Source: Pogostemon cablin
Taxonomy: Eukaryota > Streptophyta > Magnoliopsida > Lamiales > Lamiaceae
Length of the DNA stretch: 64,000 nt
Direction: 5' to 3'
Assembly: GCA_023678885.1 (NCBI GenBank)
Contig: CM042958.1
Coordinates: 15,680,852 to 15,744,851 of the forward strand
The position numbers and the translations under genes were made by a program. The notes below the pieces were generated by a model. It was given only the letters and a program-made list of their open reading frames with translations. It ran no database searches and was not told where the DNA came from. Shown here one piece after another: positions 12,829 through 25,483 of this stretch (its first letter is position 1; every line of letters begins with the position of its first letter).

Positions 12829-12903
<75 letters not shown>

Positions 12904-13380
12904 TTTTCTAAAAAGTTGAGTTAAAAAAATATACTATCATACCAAATAAGTTTGGAAACAAGGCGCTGTTAAGTGAGATAAAATTAGGGGTGCATGATGA
13001 GGCACGTGATGCTGGTCAAATGCTGCAACAAAACATTATTAATTCTACAAATGCTTATTAATTATCCTTAATTAATACATTAAATTTAAAAGTCATTTGC
13101 TTCAATTATACAACATCATGATACACTGCCACCCAAAACTTTAAATATCCTTCCTGCAGAGGACAAGACTATATATATATATTGCCTCTGAGTCATTATT
13201 TCATTAATGGAAAATTAATTTAAACAAATTAATTTGTGATTAAATTTTAAAAGTTATGAGTTTTTTATTGCATTAATTATTTGTTTGAGAGAGAGATTAG
13301 GTCTATGGATCAACAATGCCTGGGATCCCACATTAGTACTAGGAAGTGGACATCTGTACTAAAAATCTAATTATTTATTA

Positions 13381-13417
<37 letters not shown>

Positions 13418-13539
13418 TTATTTTATTTAAAATTAGTTTTTTAAATAACACTAATACTTTATTTGCCATTTTATAAAACCGTGTCCAATTCTCTAAGAAG
13501 AATGGAAATGTTATATATATAGATAGAGAATTGATTCAT
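12098..13539. other. Intergenic DNA with TTA arrays and a tandem copy
   Basis: No gene seen. Two (TTA)n arrays at about 12725-12757 and 12827-12902 are each followed by a copy of the same unit of about 75 bp (aaaagttgagttaaaaaa through gtttggaaac to aagtgagat), at 12758-12826 and 12903-12980. The array plus unit has therefore been tandemly duplicated. An AT run lies at 13383-13414. Confidence 0.55.
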
Positions 13540-13684
13540 AACGGTATTTGATCTGAGATTAAGATGTGAAATTTATCTAATCACGCATTCTCAAATTAAG
13601 TCGATATTCGGCGTGAGATTAAGATATTAAGTGTTTCTTATCAATTATTCTATGATTAAAACGGCATTCGTTCTAAGATCAAGG
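13540..13684. repeat. Minisatellite of about 60-bp units, left half
   Basis: Units begin near 13540, 13598 and 13658 and share cgg/cgat-attcg, gagattaagat and a closing attctatgatta-type end. The third unit is cut by the copia-type element at 13685 and continues after 19766. A further unit follows near 19800. Confidence 0.65.
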
Positions 13685-14144
13685 TGTGAGAAATTAATTC
13701 ATAAAATCTTAATCCTATTATGATTAAATGAGATCCAAAATATAAAGTGGAAGCATACTTTGATCTATTGAGTCTTCTAGACGAAACACGAACTCAGAGA
13801 TCAATGGTTTAATGGTCTTCCTCAATTAAGCCTCTTTATACCTTTATGGGACCGTCGTAATCCTTCCGATGGAGAGAAGAGATAACTATGTGTGATTTAA
13901 TATATTGGGGACCATAACCGGGTAACCTTATATACTACTTTAATCAGGCCACCCATTATCACCTAATTACGTAGTATTGAATATCTACTCAATTGACCCA
14001 TATCAATTATTATTATAGCCCATGGACTTTACACCTTAATTAAATCACTTAATTAAGTCCATAAAATAAATGAATAACTAATATAATTGCATAATAATAT
14101 ATTGCCCACAATTAGATTATGTTGGAAATTAAAAATTTCCAACA
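13685..14144 (-). repeat. 3' LTR of the 6.1-kb element
   Basis: 460 bp, TGTGAG to CCAACA on the plus strand, matched by 19308-19766. The polypurine tract (aatctcccacttgg on the plus strand) begins at 14145. Confidence 0.9.
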
Positions 14145-14158
14145 ATCTCCCACTTGGG
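14145..14158 (-). other. Polypurine tract of the 6.1-kb element
   Basis: On the minus strand this reads CCAAGTGGGAGATT, purine-rich and directly 5' of the LTR start TGTTGG. This is the site that primes plus-strand DNA synthesis in LTR elements. Confidence 0.75.
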
Positions 14159-17100
14159 CTATATATTTCTCAAAGCAATTATATCAAGAGTCCTAATTTG
14201 CGCAATTTTATGCTATTCCTCTTCAAGCTATACTTAACAATCTGGTCCATCTCATATACTAATATGGAACTACCGCGGTATTCACCACATTATAAATCGT
14301 GGTTAAACCCCGCCAATCACCAAATTAATTACTCAATTACATAGATCAAATATGGTGAGTAGCATGAAAATTACATGCAATGTGATCAAAATTATATCTA
14401 TTTCCAATTGGTCCAACTTTATTAATCTATAGTGAGATCAATCCATAATTTAAAATATTATAAAATGAAATTACCTAATTGAATTCACAATGAATTCAAA
14501 GCCATCAAACTTATTCTGCAGAAAACTGAATTGTCAAATCAAGGTGCTTTAAAAACTTAATGAGCAACAAAATATAGACTCCCACTAAATCAATGTATTT
14601 TAAAATCACATAACACCCACATGAGTAGCTAGCTCAACTATAGGGCGTTAAATACATAATTGACGGATCCGTATTTAGAGCCTTGTCACAATATGCTCAA
14701 CTAGAATTTTATCCACATAAAACACTTTCTTTATCAACCAAGAATTCTATGTCAATTTGCTTGATTTATAAGAACTTCTGTTGCTAATACTTTATTGCGA
14801 ACTAACTGTCACAATAAACTTTATGTGACAATTCGCAACCTTTATTTCATGATTGAATGCCCTTTAATGTGCTACTAATTCTGTTATTATAGTTAATGAA
14901 CAATAAGTGTTTGCTTAATACTTTTACTTGTATAACTCTCCCGACAAACAAATGATGTAGCCTGAAGTAGATCTTATATTGTATTGGCATCCAACAAACT
15001 CAAAATAAGAATTCTTTATTTTCTCCTACAAATCTGATTCATGATGTGCAAGCATGTTATCCTTAGTTCTCTGTAAATACTTTATAAAGATCCATACTAA
15101 ATTTACTTAAATGTCTACTTAAATACACCAACAACAGAAGCCAAATTAGGTCTTGTACAGACCTCATCATACAATAACTTCCAACAATTAAAACATATAG
15201 AATATTTCTACATTTCTTAAATCTTTAGTTTAACTTTAGGACACTTTATTGAGACTACATTTGTCTCCCTTAGTATTAGCTTTAATCTTCTCCCACTGAA
15301 TTACATAATCATCTACATTTATCTCAAAAACCAAATGAGACAATTACTTCATGATGATGATTGTGATTCTTTTACGAGAAAGTTTTCTTGAATGCATAGA
15401 TGGATTTCCTTTTAGTTCTTAAATCGTTGAGATCGTTTCATTAATGAAACTTTATCTTTACATCCATCTAATGTGATTCAAGATCAAAATGTGCTACCAA
15501 TGTCACGATTATTTTAAAAGAACCTTTCTCAGTAATTGGATAGAAAGTCCCTTAAAACAATGTCTTCTTTTCCTTTTGAGTATAATCCTTTACCAAGATA
15601 CAAATCTAATCATCTTGTATTGATTTAAACTCATAATTTATAGCATTAATCTACTTTTGAGTATTTAGACCTTGTATAGCTTGATGGACATTGTTTGAAT
15701 GTTCTACCATTAATTTCATAGTGTCTTCATTATTTATGAGAAGAACTATTAAATCATCCCAAAGTGTCTCTCTCCCAACTGTAGTGAACCCTTAGTAACA
15801 TTAATTCTTGAGGTTGTTGAATATGTTATTTCTTAAATATTATTGACATTGTCCTATCAAGATTTTGAATTTTCACATTCTTAAAAGCTTTAGTAGGGGT
15901 CAAAATTGACCCCCATTCAAAGACAATGTCTCTAATATTATTCTTCCCCTTCAAATCAACATCCTCAAAAAATACCATTTTATTCATTTCAAATATGATC
16001 TGATTAATTGGATCATAAACTTTTTATCTTTATTCATAATCAATAAAGTAGTCGTTATCTATCTGAGTCCGATTTTTTTAGTAGATCCCAATGATCTAGT
16101 CTTAGTTGGACATCACCATATGTGAAACTCAAAAGAGTTCTCAGAACTACTATAATTGGTACCTTATTGAGACTACAAGCTGCAATCTTTAGTATTTCTC
16201 TCAACCATATCCTGTGAAGTTCTTATTTTGTCTTTTTAACTACACCACTTGCATTATGAAATCTTAATGTGGCATATTATAAGATAATTCCACAAGCCTT
16301 TAGGAGAATAAAGTTATTCTTTAATTTTGTCTTTAACATCTTTCTTAATGAGTTTTCTTGTATTGCTCTTATTCTTTATCGAGACAAAGTTTATTAGAAA
16401 TGTATTAGTCTCATCCTTATTGTTGAAGTTCACTCATCATGTATGATTATGCTGTTGATATTTTCTTTAGCAGACTTCTTAATTGTACAGAGAATCAATC
16501 CAAAATCATTTATCATGCTCGCATTAAACTTTATATCTTTCAAAATTTAAATAATTTAGAATCATCTCAAGGAATGGAGCACAACATTAGTATCAAGTCC
16601 AATGACAATAATACTAACTTGTAAGTGACACCCTCTACATAGTAATCAAATACTGACAATAAGAATTGTCAAGCAATAGCCTTCCTTTGAGCTGACTTAT
16701 TACTAATATGTAAAATCAAATAATTGTCACATATTCACCGCCACAGGTGCTTGTGTATTTCGGGTCAAATATTAATCTACCTATGGGCCGATCAATACTG
16801 CATGAAGATACACTCGCACAACATTATTAATTGGGAACCCATCACAAGACACCTTGTGCAACATTAACCTCGTCTATGGACAAAAATTAATTGCAGGGGT
16901 AATCCTGGTGTAATAATCAAGTATTAATAATAAGTTCTGTCAAACAAAAGTCTATCTATGAACCGATTAATGTTCACATGAACAATTAAAAATAATTATC
17001 ACATACTTATTATCACATGTGTGTTATTATTCTCCCAAACTGTGTCTACCTATGGGCCGAACACAGAACGCATAAATAATTTCACTCACATCTATGTAAT

Positions 17101-19293
17101 TTCAATAAAGTTGCACTCCATACACAGAGGTTGCTATGGCAACATGATGCTTTGATTGACTAGATTGAAAATTACTAGACCAATTAAACAAATATTTAAA
17201 ATAAATATTTATGTTTAATTGAACGACATTAAGAAAATGTCTCCCCAAATTTAATTTAATTAAATTACATAAACCAAATAGGAATATTAGATGATTCACA
17301 CAAATTTATAAATAATAAAAGATTTCTAAATTTAATCAATTGATTATGGCATATTTAAATAATTAACCATAATAGCTGCCACATCTCGTACGAGAATATA
17401 AAGGCAAATTTAAGTTATGGATATCCACTGTAATTAATTATTGGATTGGAATATGCATTTTTTTATCGCACATATATACATATCTATCAGAGGGATATAT
17501 GTAATGAAAATTCAAAGGTTCTAATTAGCAATAAGCGAAAGTGATTCAAAACAATTTATTTAACTAATTACCAATTACACATATAATCAAATCGGAGGAA
17601 TTTAACATAATGGTCGACATAATGGTTAACAATGCATTACGTCAGTAGTAGTGGCACTCCATCATCACAAGTTAATTATTTACCAAATAATTACTTAATT
17701 ACCACCTTAGTCTTGTGATGGACAGTTATATTTATGTGATACGTACGGTAGAAATATAAGAGTAATCACATTGAGAATTAATCCAATAACTCAGCCGCAA
17801 AGACAATATGCATATGATGTAGTTTCGATAATAGCTAATTAATCATTTCTGAAATTACTGAATAACTACATACAATTTAATTGATTTGGTACTTAATCTC
17901 AACCAACCACTAACTGATTTCAATTGATAAAAATAATTGAAATCATTAACTAAATTGATAAAATACGCATTATCACATAATGAGTGTCATGCACATCCCT
18001 TTTAAATCAATTGCAAATATGATAATTGAGCACGCAATTCCAAATGTTACCATATTAAGCAATTAAAATCCATTAATAAATGGACACAATAAACTTTAAT
18101 ACAATTTCACCTTTTTCCATCAACAATGCAATAAATATATGAACTTATTCACATTGAAAGTGAAATCACACTCTGCATTATTATATGCACATAAATGACT
18201 AAATCAAATATAATCTGTAAGATACCAATTGGTAACGCATGACACCATTTCTCTAGAGGGAGTCACATGTCGGATATGTGCATAAGAATAAGAAAAACAT
18301 TTGTAATTCTTAAAGGTCTTGAGTTTCCATAAACAAAAATAATTGCATTATTCGCATTTTGATCCTTTACCAAAATTACATAAATATATCAACATTCATA
18401 GGATGTGGAATAAAGAATGGCAAGTCAAGAATGAATGGCATAATCATCAATTGACATTCTAATTCAAGGAAAGTCATGTATATTTAGCACTACCCCACAA
18501 GTAAGATTAATTTTATAAAACAAAATCGAAATCTATTTACAGTGGTTCATCAAACCAGAATTGGTATCATGATAATGCAATCATCATAATTTAATCCATA
18601 AATATTTAGTGCAAAATACAAGTTCTCAATATCTTTTAATATAACCCAAAAATCTAGGCAATTCTCATATGAACACATGACTCAAGATCTCATAATCAAT
18701 TAATATCCATAATTGAATAGTAACTTAATAATAATCCTTCATTATGGAAACAACTCCAAATTACAAAATTTATTCATGGTTTCCAGTTTGAGTTAGTAAT
18801 TCAAGGCAATATATATTCAAATACTAATCATTATAGAAAATTAATTCCCAGTAATTGAAAATGAGAAACTAAAGATAGTGGAAATTAAAACTTTCCAACT
18901 TTTCTACTAACATAAGCAGCGGCAGGCATTCTTGCCTAAACATGACATTTGATTTGGGTCAAACCCAATAAAGTGGCGAAACCATAAACAATTCACGTAA
19001 GTCTGAGATATTAGTGCCCCACAATCATGACCCATTCTAATAACAATTTTAATACTCCAAATATTTGTGTTTACAAACATAGCACTGAGATGAATCTCCT
19101 CATCATTACATACACTACACTGACATTCTAATTAATCAGTATATGAATTTCTCAATTGATATGCACATAATACAAAGATGTGAAACAAGGTCGAGGCCTT
19201 AATCCATATTCGAGAATTAGTTAATGATATTTATATAAAAATTGTATTAATAATTATAACTTTATCGGATCTCAGAGAATCATATATAGGGTG

Positions 19294-19307
19294 ACTCTGA
19301 TACCACT
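19294..19307 (-). other. Primer-binding site (initiator tRNA-Met type)
   Basis: On the minus strand, directly after the LTR end TTACA, the sequence reads AGTGGTATCAGAGT. It contains TGGTATCAGAG, the usual plant copia site complementary to the 3' end of initiator tRNA-Met. Confidence 0.85.
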
Positions 19308-19766
19308 TGTAAGAAATTAAACCATAAAACCTTAACCCTATTATGATTAAATGAGATCCAAAACGTAAAGCGGAAGCATACCTTGTTCCATTGAGTCCTC
19401 TAGACGGAACACGAACTCGGAGATCAATGGTTTAATGGCCTTCCTCAACTAAGCCTCTTTATTCCTTTATGGGACCGTCGTAATCCTTCCGATGGGGAGA
19501 AGAGATAACTATGTGCAACTTAATATATTGGGGACCATAACCGGGTAACCTTATATACTACTTTAATCAGGCCACACATTATCATCTAATTACGTAGTAT
19601 TGTGTATCTACTCAATTGACTCATATCAATTATTATTATAGCCCATGGACTTTACACCTTAATTAAATCACTTAATTAAGTTCATAAAATAAATGAATAG
19701 CTAATATAATTGCATATTAATATATTGCCCACAATTAGATTATATTGAAAATTAAAAATTCCAACA
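19308..19766 (-). repeat. 5' LTR of the 6.1-kb element
   Basis: 459 bp, TGTAAG to CCAACA on the plus strand, next to the primer-binding site. It matches 13685-14144 apart from about 31 substitutions and one indel counted by eye. Confidence 0.9.
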
Positions 19767-20819
19767 CAAGGTATTAAGTCCTTCCAATTAAACTTTCTAG
19801 TTGATCAGTTGGCATTTAATCCAAGATCAAGGAGGTTTGGAGTCATTATCTGATCAAGTGTTCCAAAATCAATTCAGTTTTTGATATGAAATTAAGGTAT
19901 CAAACCTCTCCAATCAATTGCATTTTTTGTGAAGTTAATGACACTTTTAAATATAGCGGCGTCCATCACGAAAAAAAATTGAAATAATTTTTATTCTGAA
20001 TAAAAGCTTTAATTATAAAGAAATTCAACCAAATTGACTCAAAATGAATTTATTTTAAACCGATAAAAAGTAGCACACCCTAAAAAAAGAATGATATTCT
20101 ATGAAGGATAAAGTAAAAGAAAAAACTTATCTTATTAAATTAGTTCGTGAATATTTTGTACGACAGAGATGAAATGATAATACGTTTTAATTAAAATTGA
20201 GCTTGATCGAGTAAAATTAATAAGTGTAACAACAAGCTAGTTTTGGATATTTAATTAATTGGTGAGTGTAGTGAGTTCACTTCCTATTTAAAAATTATAA
20301 ATATAATCATAATAATCTTAAACATTCCAATCCCAAAAAATAAACATTAAATTCTAAAGAAAATATATAACATAAATCACTAAAATTCAAATAACTAACT
20401 ATATAAATTTTATTCAAATAAGTGTTTGCTATTTTTCTTTTAAAATATATGTTTGTAATGAATAATAATGTGAGAATTTGATTACAATGAATCTGGCTAG
20501 TATGTGAATGTGTCAATTTACAATGAAATTTGATGTTAGGTAATAAATTGTAGGCCCATAGAAGATGGGTGTTGTCACATGTTGTGCATGAAAGTAGGCA
20601 CGTCCAATTAAATATCTTCCCCTTTTTAATTCCTATATATCTTCTTTAATCTTTTATAAGTGTTTCTCGATCGAGGAGGACAATTAAATAATTAGTATAT
20701 ATATATAATTATATATGGTAGAATTGAATTTCGTGCAACAGTACGTATTAATTTCACACAGTCTTTGAAACCCACAAAAATACGAGGTAAAAAAAATCCT
20801 CAAAATTAATTAATTATAG
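19767..20819. other. Intergenic DNA, continuing minisatellite then AT-rich
   Basis: Starts with the CAAGG target duplicate and the second half of the interrupted minisatellite (to about 19900). The rest is AT-rich intergenic DNA with no recognisable gene or repeat end. Confidence 0.45.
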
Positions 20820-21420
20820 GTATGTGAATTTACAACCTAATTATTAATAAATATATTAATTTAATATTATTACTGTATGATACATAACGATTTTTTTTTC
20901 TCAACATTACATTTGTTCATACTCAACGTTTATACAGAACAATGATTTAATTAAACACTAATGTATACTGCATCAAATTAAAACAACGAACCCGTATTTC
21001 ATGCAATATACATTAGTGTACATATTTAGCCGCAATTAAATATCGTATGTTCTACTCTTCTCGAAAGATTTTGTTTCTTTGCACATTGATGTATATTATT
21101 CTTTTAACTTAACAATGTACATAAGATTTGCATGCCAATGTACCGATTTTCTATGAAAGATTTTGGGGGAGGAAATTTCGAAAAAGAAATCAACAATCGT
21201 TTGAAGATTTGCACGTCGGTGTACCGATTTTCTAAGAAAGGTTTTTGGGGAGGGAATTTTGGAAAAAAAAATCCAACAATCGTTTGAAGATCTGCACGCC
21301 AGTGTACAGATTAGGATAGAGATTTTGAGGAAAGGAATTTAGTAAAAAATCTTGGGGTCACTTTTATTTATTCTAAATGCATACATATTAGTGTCTACAA
21401 AATTTGGAAAAAAACCACGG
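20820..21420. repeat. Dispersed repeat related to 32155-32990
   Basis: Begins with a segment (acaacctaattattaataaata through cagaacaat to aacactaatgta) found again at about 32175-32330. It then carries tandem units of about 85-90 bp at 21126-21312 (gatttgcac, tgtaccgattttct, gggaggaaatttcg, aacaatcgtttga). Both copies are rich in aatgtaca motifs. No coding. Class unknown. Confidence 0.55.
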
Positions 21421-21736
21421 TATAGATTTTATTCTAAAAAATTTGAAAAAATAATATGAAAATTGACTCAATAATTTGCCAATTTTTGGCTCCAAAATAG
21501 AAAGAACCAAGGAACATCGATCATTAGATCCTATCTTCTATTTTTCCCCCTTCTTCCACATTTCTCATGTTGTCCTACTGAAAAATCAATGGAAAAAGAA
21601 ATATCTAAAAAAAAATTATTAAGTTAGGAAAAAACGTTCCTAAGTGAAATTAATTAATTTACTGAAAAAAATATTAGCAAAAATATTCCATGAAAAATAC
21701 TAGTAAATTAACCTTCATCGCAATCTAAGTATTAAT

Positions 21737-22969
21737 CTAAATGAGATGCCTAAAATCCGGCCCAATATGTTGATGAATCAAGTAATCGTCACCGTTGGAT
21801 ACATCCAGATTGATCATATTCTGATGGTGGTGGTGGTGGTGGTGCAGATACGGCGGCGGCTGCAGCTGCTGCTGAGCTCTCGCCATCTCTTTCTGCCTCC
21901 TCAGCTCAAGAACTTTCCGGTGAGAATTCGAATGCTTTGTCAACACGAAAGTCGGGCTGGATGCGGGCCTGTACTCCGGCACGAGCCGGCCCGACTTGTA
22001 CCTCACCCCACACGCATTGCACAATGTTTTCGGGCCCATGGGCCCCGTCCTCCACTGCGGCATCTTGTCGCTGGCACAGTGGAGGCACCTCCGCCCCTCC
22101 CCGCCACTGTCCGCCACTTCCTTCTTCTTCATCACCGCCGCCTTCTTTGCCGTGACGTCGGACTCCGACGAAGATAACATGGCCGGCGGCGCCGGCGACA
22201 CCACGAGGAGGCGGGAAGTCCAGTTCCCCGGGGCGGCGCGTGAGCGCTTGCTGCGGGCCCTGGCGGGGACTGGCTTCTCGGGCCGGAGTGTTGGGCCCGA
22301 GGAGGCGGTTTCGGGCTGGAGTGGTGCATTTCAGGCCTTGGTGTATCCTTGAATGGGCTGAAGCTTCTGGAAACCTCAGTAGTGGAAAATGATTCCTCCA
22401 CGAAATTGGACAGCCATTCTAGGTCCGCAAAATCATCGTACTGTAAGAATATTGTGGTAATTAAATACATTATTAACTAATTAGTCATTTTAATTGAGTC
22501 AAATATTTGTGACATGAATGATAATCAATTCTAATTTCTCCTTTTTCTCACCTAAGAAACCAAATTAAAGAAGCCAATAAAACAAATAATCCATGCTTGA
22601 CATTGACTTACGAAGCCACAGAGCTATGAGAGAGAGAGAGAGAATTTACACTGAATTCCACAAGAATTATAAATTGCATGAAAATATATAGTAATAAAAA
22701 AACAACGTACGGGGTCACAAATTCACCGGAAAAGCGGCAACCGTCGGAGCCGCCGACATCGGAAGGGTGGAAATGCGGCTGAGCGGCGGAGTTGCATGAG
22801 GTGTCAACCGCCGTGACGGTGGAGTCGGTGGACGTTCCGGTCATGGCGGCGTCCACACCGCCGTCGGTGGGGTCACATCGATGATGAAGTGGTCCCCATT
22901 TTTGGCGTGGTCCGATGGGAATTGACCATCGGAGCAGGCCGTTTGGAAGATCGCCGGAGCGGAATCCAT
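21737..22969 (-). CDS. GATA-type zinc finger transcription factor (frame broken at C runs)
   Basis: Subfamily I plant GATA factor that binds GATA motifs in the nucleus. Exon 2 (22440-21737) carries FADLEWLSNFVEESF, the basic PARARSKRSR stretch, one C-X2-C-X18-C-X2-C finger (CLHC to CNAC), a basic tail and a seven-His run before the stop. Exon 1 (22969-22711) starts MDSAPAIFQTACSDGQ. One intron (22710-22441, GT-AG) sits at the usual place. As given, the frame breaks three times: in exon 1 after FIIDV (near 22870), at the exon junction (22711), and in exon 2 after MHHSS (near 22310). Each break is repaired by a single extra C in a C run, which would give about 321 residues. This points to undercalled homopolymers, though a young pseudogene is possible. 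Upstream of the ATG is a CT-rich leader (22990-23110). Confidence 0.85.
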
Positions 22970-23189
22970 TGGAAATTTTTCTTGAAAATAAAGAAAAGGT
23001 GTAATGTGTGAAAGAGTTGAAGGAAGAGTAGTGAAGTATATGTGTGTGTTTGGTGTGAGAGAGAGAGAGGGAAGAGTGAAGTTTAGGGGAGAGAAGTGAG
23101 GAGAGGGGTTTATTTGCGTTGGAAAGGGGCAGTGAGACACCTATTAATTTGGATTATGACGAGGCCAAATTATGGCTTTCCATATCACA
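22970..23189 (-). promoter_or_regulatory. Probable 5' leader/promoter edge of the GATA gene
   Basis: Read on the minus strand, this stretch before the ATG is rich in CT dinucleotides (a ctctctctctc run at about 23057-23070) and largely free of ATG, as is common in plant 5' UTRs. No definite TATA box or transcription start was fixed. Confidence 0.35.
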
Positions 23190-23695
23190 ACAACATTAGG
23201 TAGTTTTAAAACCGTTACGGTATATTTAGTCCTATTTTTACTCTTGTATTTTATGTTTTATAAACCTAACTATGTCGTCCATATGTTATTACATGTTAGG
23301 GTCATTCAAAACATATTTTTATTTTTGTATTTCATGTTTTATGAATGTACATAGTTGTCCACTGTTATTATACTTTGAAGTCATATTTTTATTCTTGTAT
23401 TTCATGTTTTACTAATTTACATACGTCGTTCACGTATTATTATATTCTGAAATAATATTTTTATCTTTTTATATCATGTTTTATGAATGTACATACGTCG
23501 ACAACGTGTTATTATATTCAAGATAAAATGTTAACTAGTTTTAATATTATTGTAAATTTATAATAACACATAATATTTTTATCTTTGTATATCATATTTT
23601 ATGAATGTACATACTACGTGTTATTATATTTTAAAGACAAAATGTTAAGTAGTTTTAATATTATTATTGTAAATTTATAATAACACTTGGTCCTA
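23190..23695. repeat. Tandem minisatellite upstream of the GATA gene
   Basis: A unit of about 60-70 bp (tttttat..ttgtat, ttcatgttttatgaatgtacata, cgt..ccacgtgttattat) recurs about six times with drift. The last two units carry an added segment (aaaatgttaa, tagttttaatattatt, gtaaatttataataacac), giving a longer unit of about 120 bp. Confidence 0.7.
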
Positions 23696-24652
23696 TAAGT
23701 ACGTACCAAATTCTACATTTGATCATTTTACTACAGTTTTCAATTTTCTTAGTTTTTTTTTCCTTTAGATTTTATTAAATTTTGGTCGATGATTAAATCG
23801 AAAGTAAAAAAAGAAAAAATTGAAAGCCGCAATAATATGATCAAATTTCACTCAATTAACAAATGTGCTTTTTATAAAATCTATAACATTTTAATATTTA
23901 ACAACAAATGAAACTTGGTGAAAAACTTAAGATGAATCTAGCATAATCATTTGTTGAACAATTACACGTCAATTTTAAGGTCTTTTATATATGTTTCATC
24001 AAGATGTTACCAAAACCTTGAGTGTGAAATCACCAAGAATGTGTGTGGAATTACAAGAGTGCCCTTAGGGGTGTTGTATGATTTATGAAGGAGTTGTAGC
24101 TAGGTAGTGTGATGGGGGGTTATGATTGGTGGATCACAAGTGATGTGTGATGTTGGGGATTTACTTAAGAACAAGGTCATTCCCACTAGACTCTTTTTGA
24201 GATAAGAGGTGGAATTCACTTCAAAGAGTGCTATGGGACCATAGGACTTGGGATTAATGGATGGGCTAGCTAGCTATAGTTATGTTTCTCATATTGGATT
24301 TCTTACAACTCTTTTAATATATGATTTATGTGTTATTAAAATATGATTCACATGTTAGTAAAATTCATAATCTTAATTTGAATTTTAGTTTTCTCATCCT
24401 TATATAATACTCATATGTCACTTAACTAATAGTACTTAAGCACAAAAAATAATAAACAATTTTGACATAGAAAATTTGGGCTTATATTTCTATATATTAA
24501 GTATGTTTCTCTTTATTTATATATTTATTTTGAAAATGATGAATTAGTGTTGTAATTTTATTTTCTTATATCTTTTTGGTTGGATCGATGCAATCATGCA
24601 AAGGATTGAATCACACTATGGGCCGGAACAATTAAATGTGGTAATTTATTTG

Positions 24653-24721
<69 letters not shown>

Positions 24722-25232
24722 ATTATTTTTTTTTTCTAGAAAGATTATAGCCATGTGAAGTTTCGAGTGATAATTTGATGTGGCAATTTATTTCGAGGGA
24801 AATGGGATATTTTATGCACTCATTACATCGAATTTCGTGTACACATGATCTTGTGTTATTAGTTATATAATTTGCAATAAAATAGATAGGTGTTTAATAA
24901 TTATTTTACAAGATTTATATTTTTTATTTAAAGTATAATTTATTTTTCTCTCACACGAATAGCTCATTCAAAAATAATCAAAGGTACCATATAAAAGATT
25001 GTATGATATATCAAATTTCAATAGAAATCCAAACCACCCCACCATTGTGTTTTGTAAATTTATGGATCATAGAGTATCATTCCCTGAATTTTTTTTATTA
25101 GAATAAGGGAATGGTTTATATAAATTCTATAATGATAATTAATAAAAATCATAAAATAGTTAATGGGTTTGATTGATAAATGTTATTGATAAGGGGAAGT
25201 AGTTAATGAAAACAAGAGAGTGATTAATTAAA
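23696..25232. other. Intergenic DNA; AT microsatellite
   Basis: No gene seen. The part 23990-24290 is less AT-rich and could be distal promoter of the GATA gene or single-copy DNA. A pure AT run of about 60 bp lies at 24655-24716. Confidence 0.4.
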
Positions 25233-25483
25233 GGGTTAATTGCAAAAAAAATCACGAACTTTACTCCTATTGCAAATTAATTCTTACTTTTGAGAAATTG
25301 AAAAAAAAATCACAACATTTAAGTATTGTTGCAAAAAAACTCAATTTGTGACTAAGAATAGGGTTTTTTTTGGATTTTTTTTTGCAACAATATTTAAAAA
25401 TTGTGGTTTCTTTTGCAATTTCTCAAAGTGAGAATTAATTTGCAATAGGAGTAAAGTTCATAATTTTTTTTTTCAATTAACCC
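25233..25483. mobile_element. MITE with long terminal inverted repeats
   Basis: 251 bp starting GGGTTAATTGCAAAA and ending in its reverse complement (ttttcaattaaccc). The two arms, each about 100 bp, pair along most of their length (for example actttactcctattgcaaa with tttgcaataggagtaaagt), so the element folds into a long hairpin. The flanks both read attaaa, a possible 6-bp target duplicate, though such AT-rich matches can be chance. Superfamily not certain. Confidence 0.75.

Larger units (their letters stand above)
13685..19766 (-). mobile_element. Complete copia-type LTR element with 5-bp TSD
   Basis: A 6,082-bp element in minus orientation. The LTRs are 13685-14144 and 19308-19766, both starting TG and ending CA. 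The five bases CAAGG flank both sides (13680-13684 and 19767-19771), a perfect target-site duplication. The primer-binding site complementary to initiator tRNA-Met lies next to the 5' LTR and the polypurine tract next to the 3' LTR. The interior is heavily decayed. Weak copia pol traces remain on the minus strand, such as an RT piece resembling AKGYTQKE near 15570-15600 and an integrase-like piece near 16240-16260. It is dead or non-autonomous. A hand count of the LTRs gives about 31 substitutions in about 459 bp, mostly transitions, so the insertion is not recent. Confidence 0.9.

Noticed and set aside
21746..22352. Long open frames on the plus strand across the GATA gene
   Set aside because: Antisense shadows of a GC-rich coding exon; the minus strand has the zinc finger and the correct intron.
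22840..22860. An extra mini-intron explaining the exon 1 frame break of the GATA gene
   Set aside because: No GT-AG pair of workable length restores the frame; one extra C does so simply.
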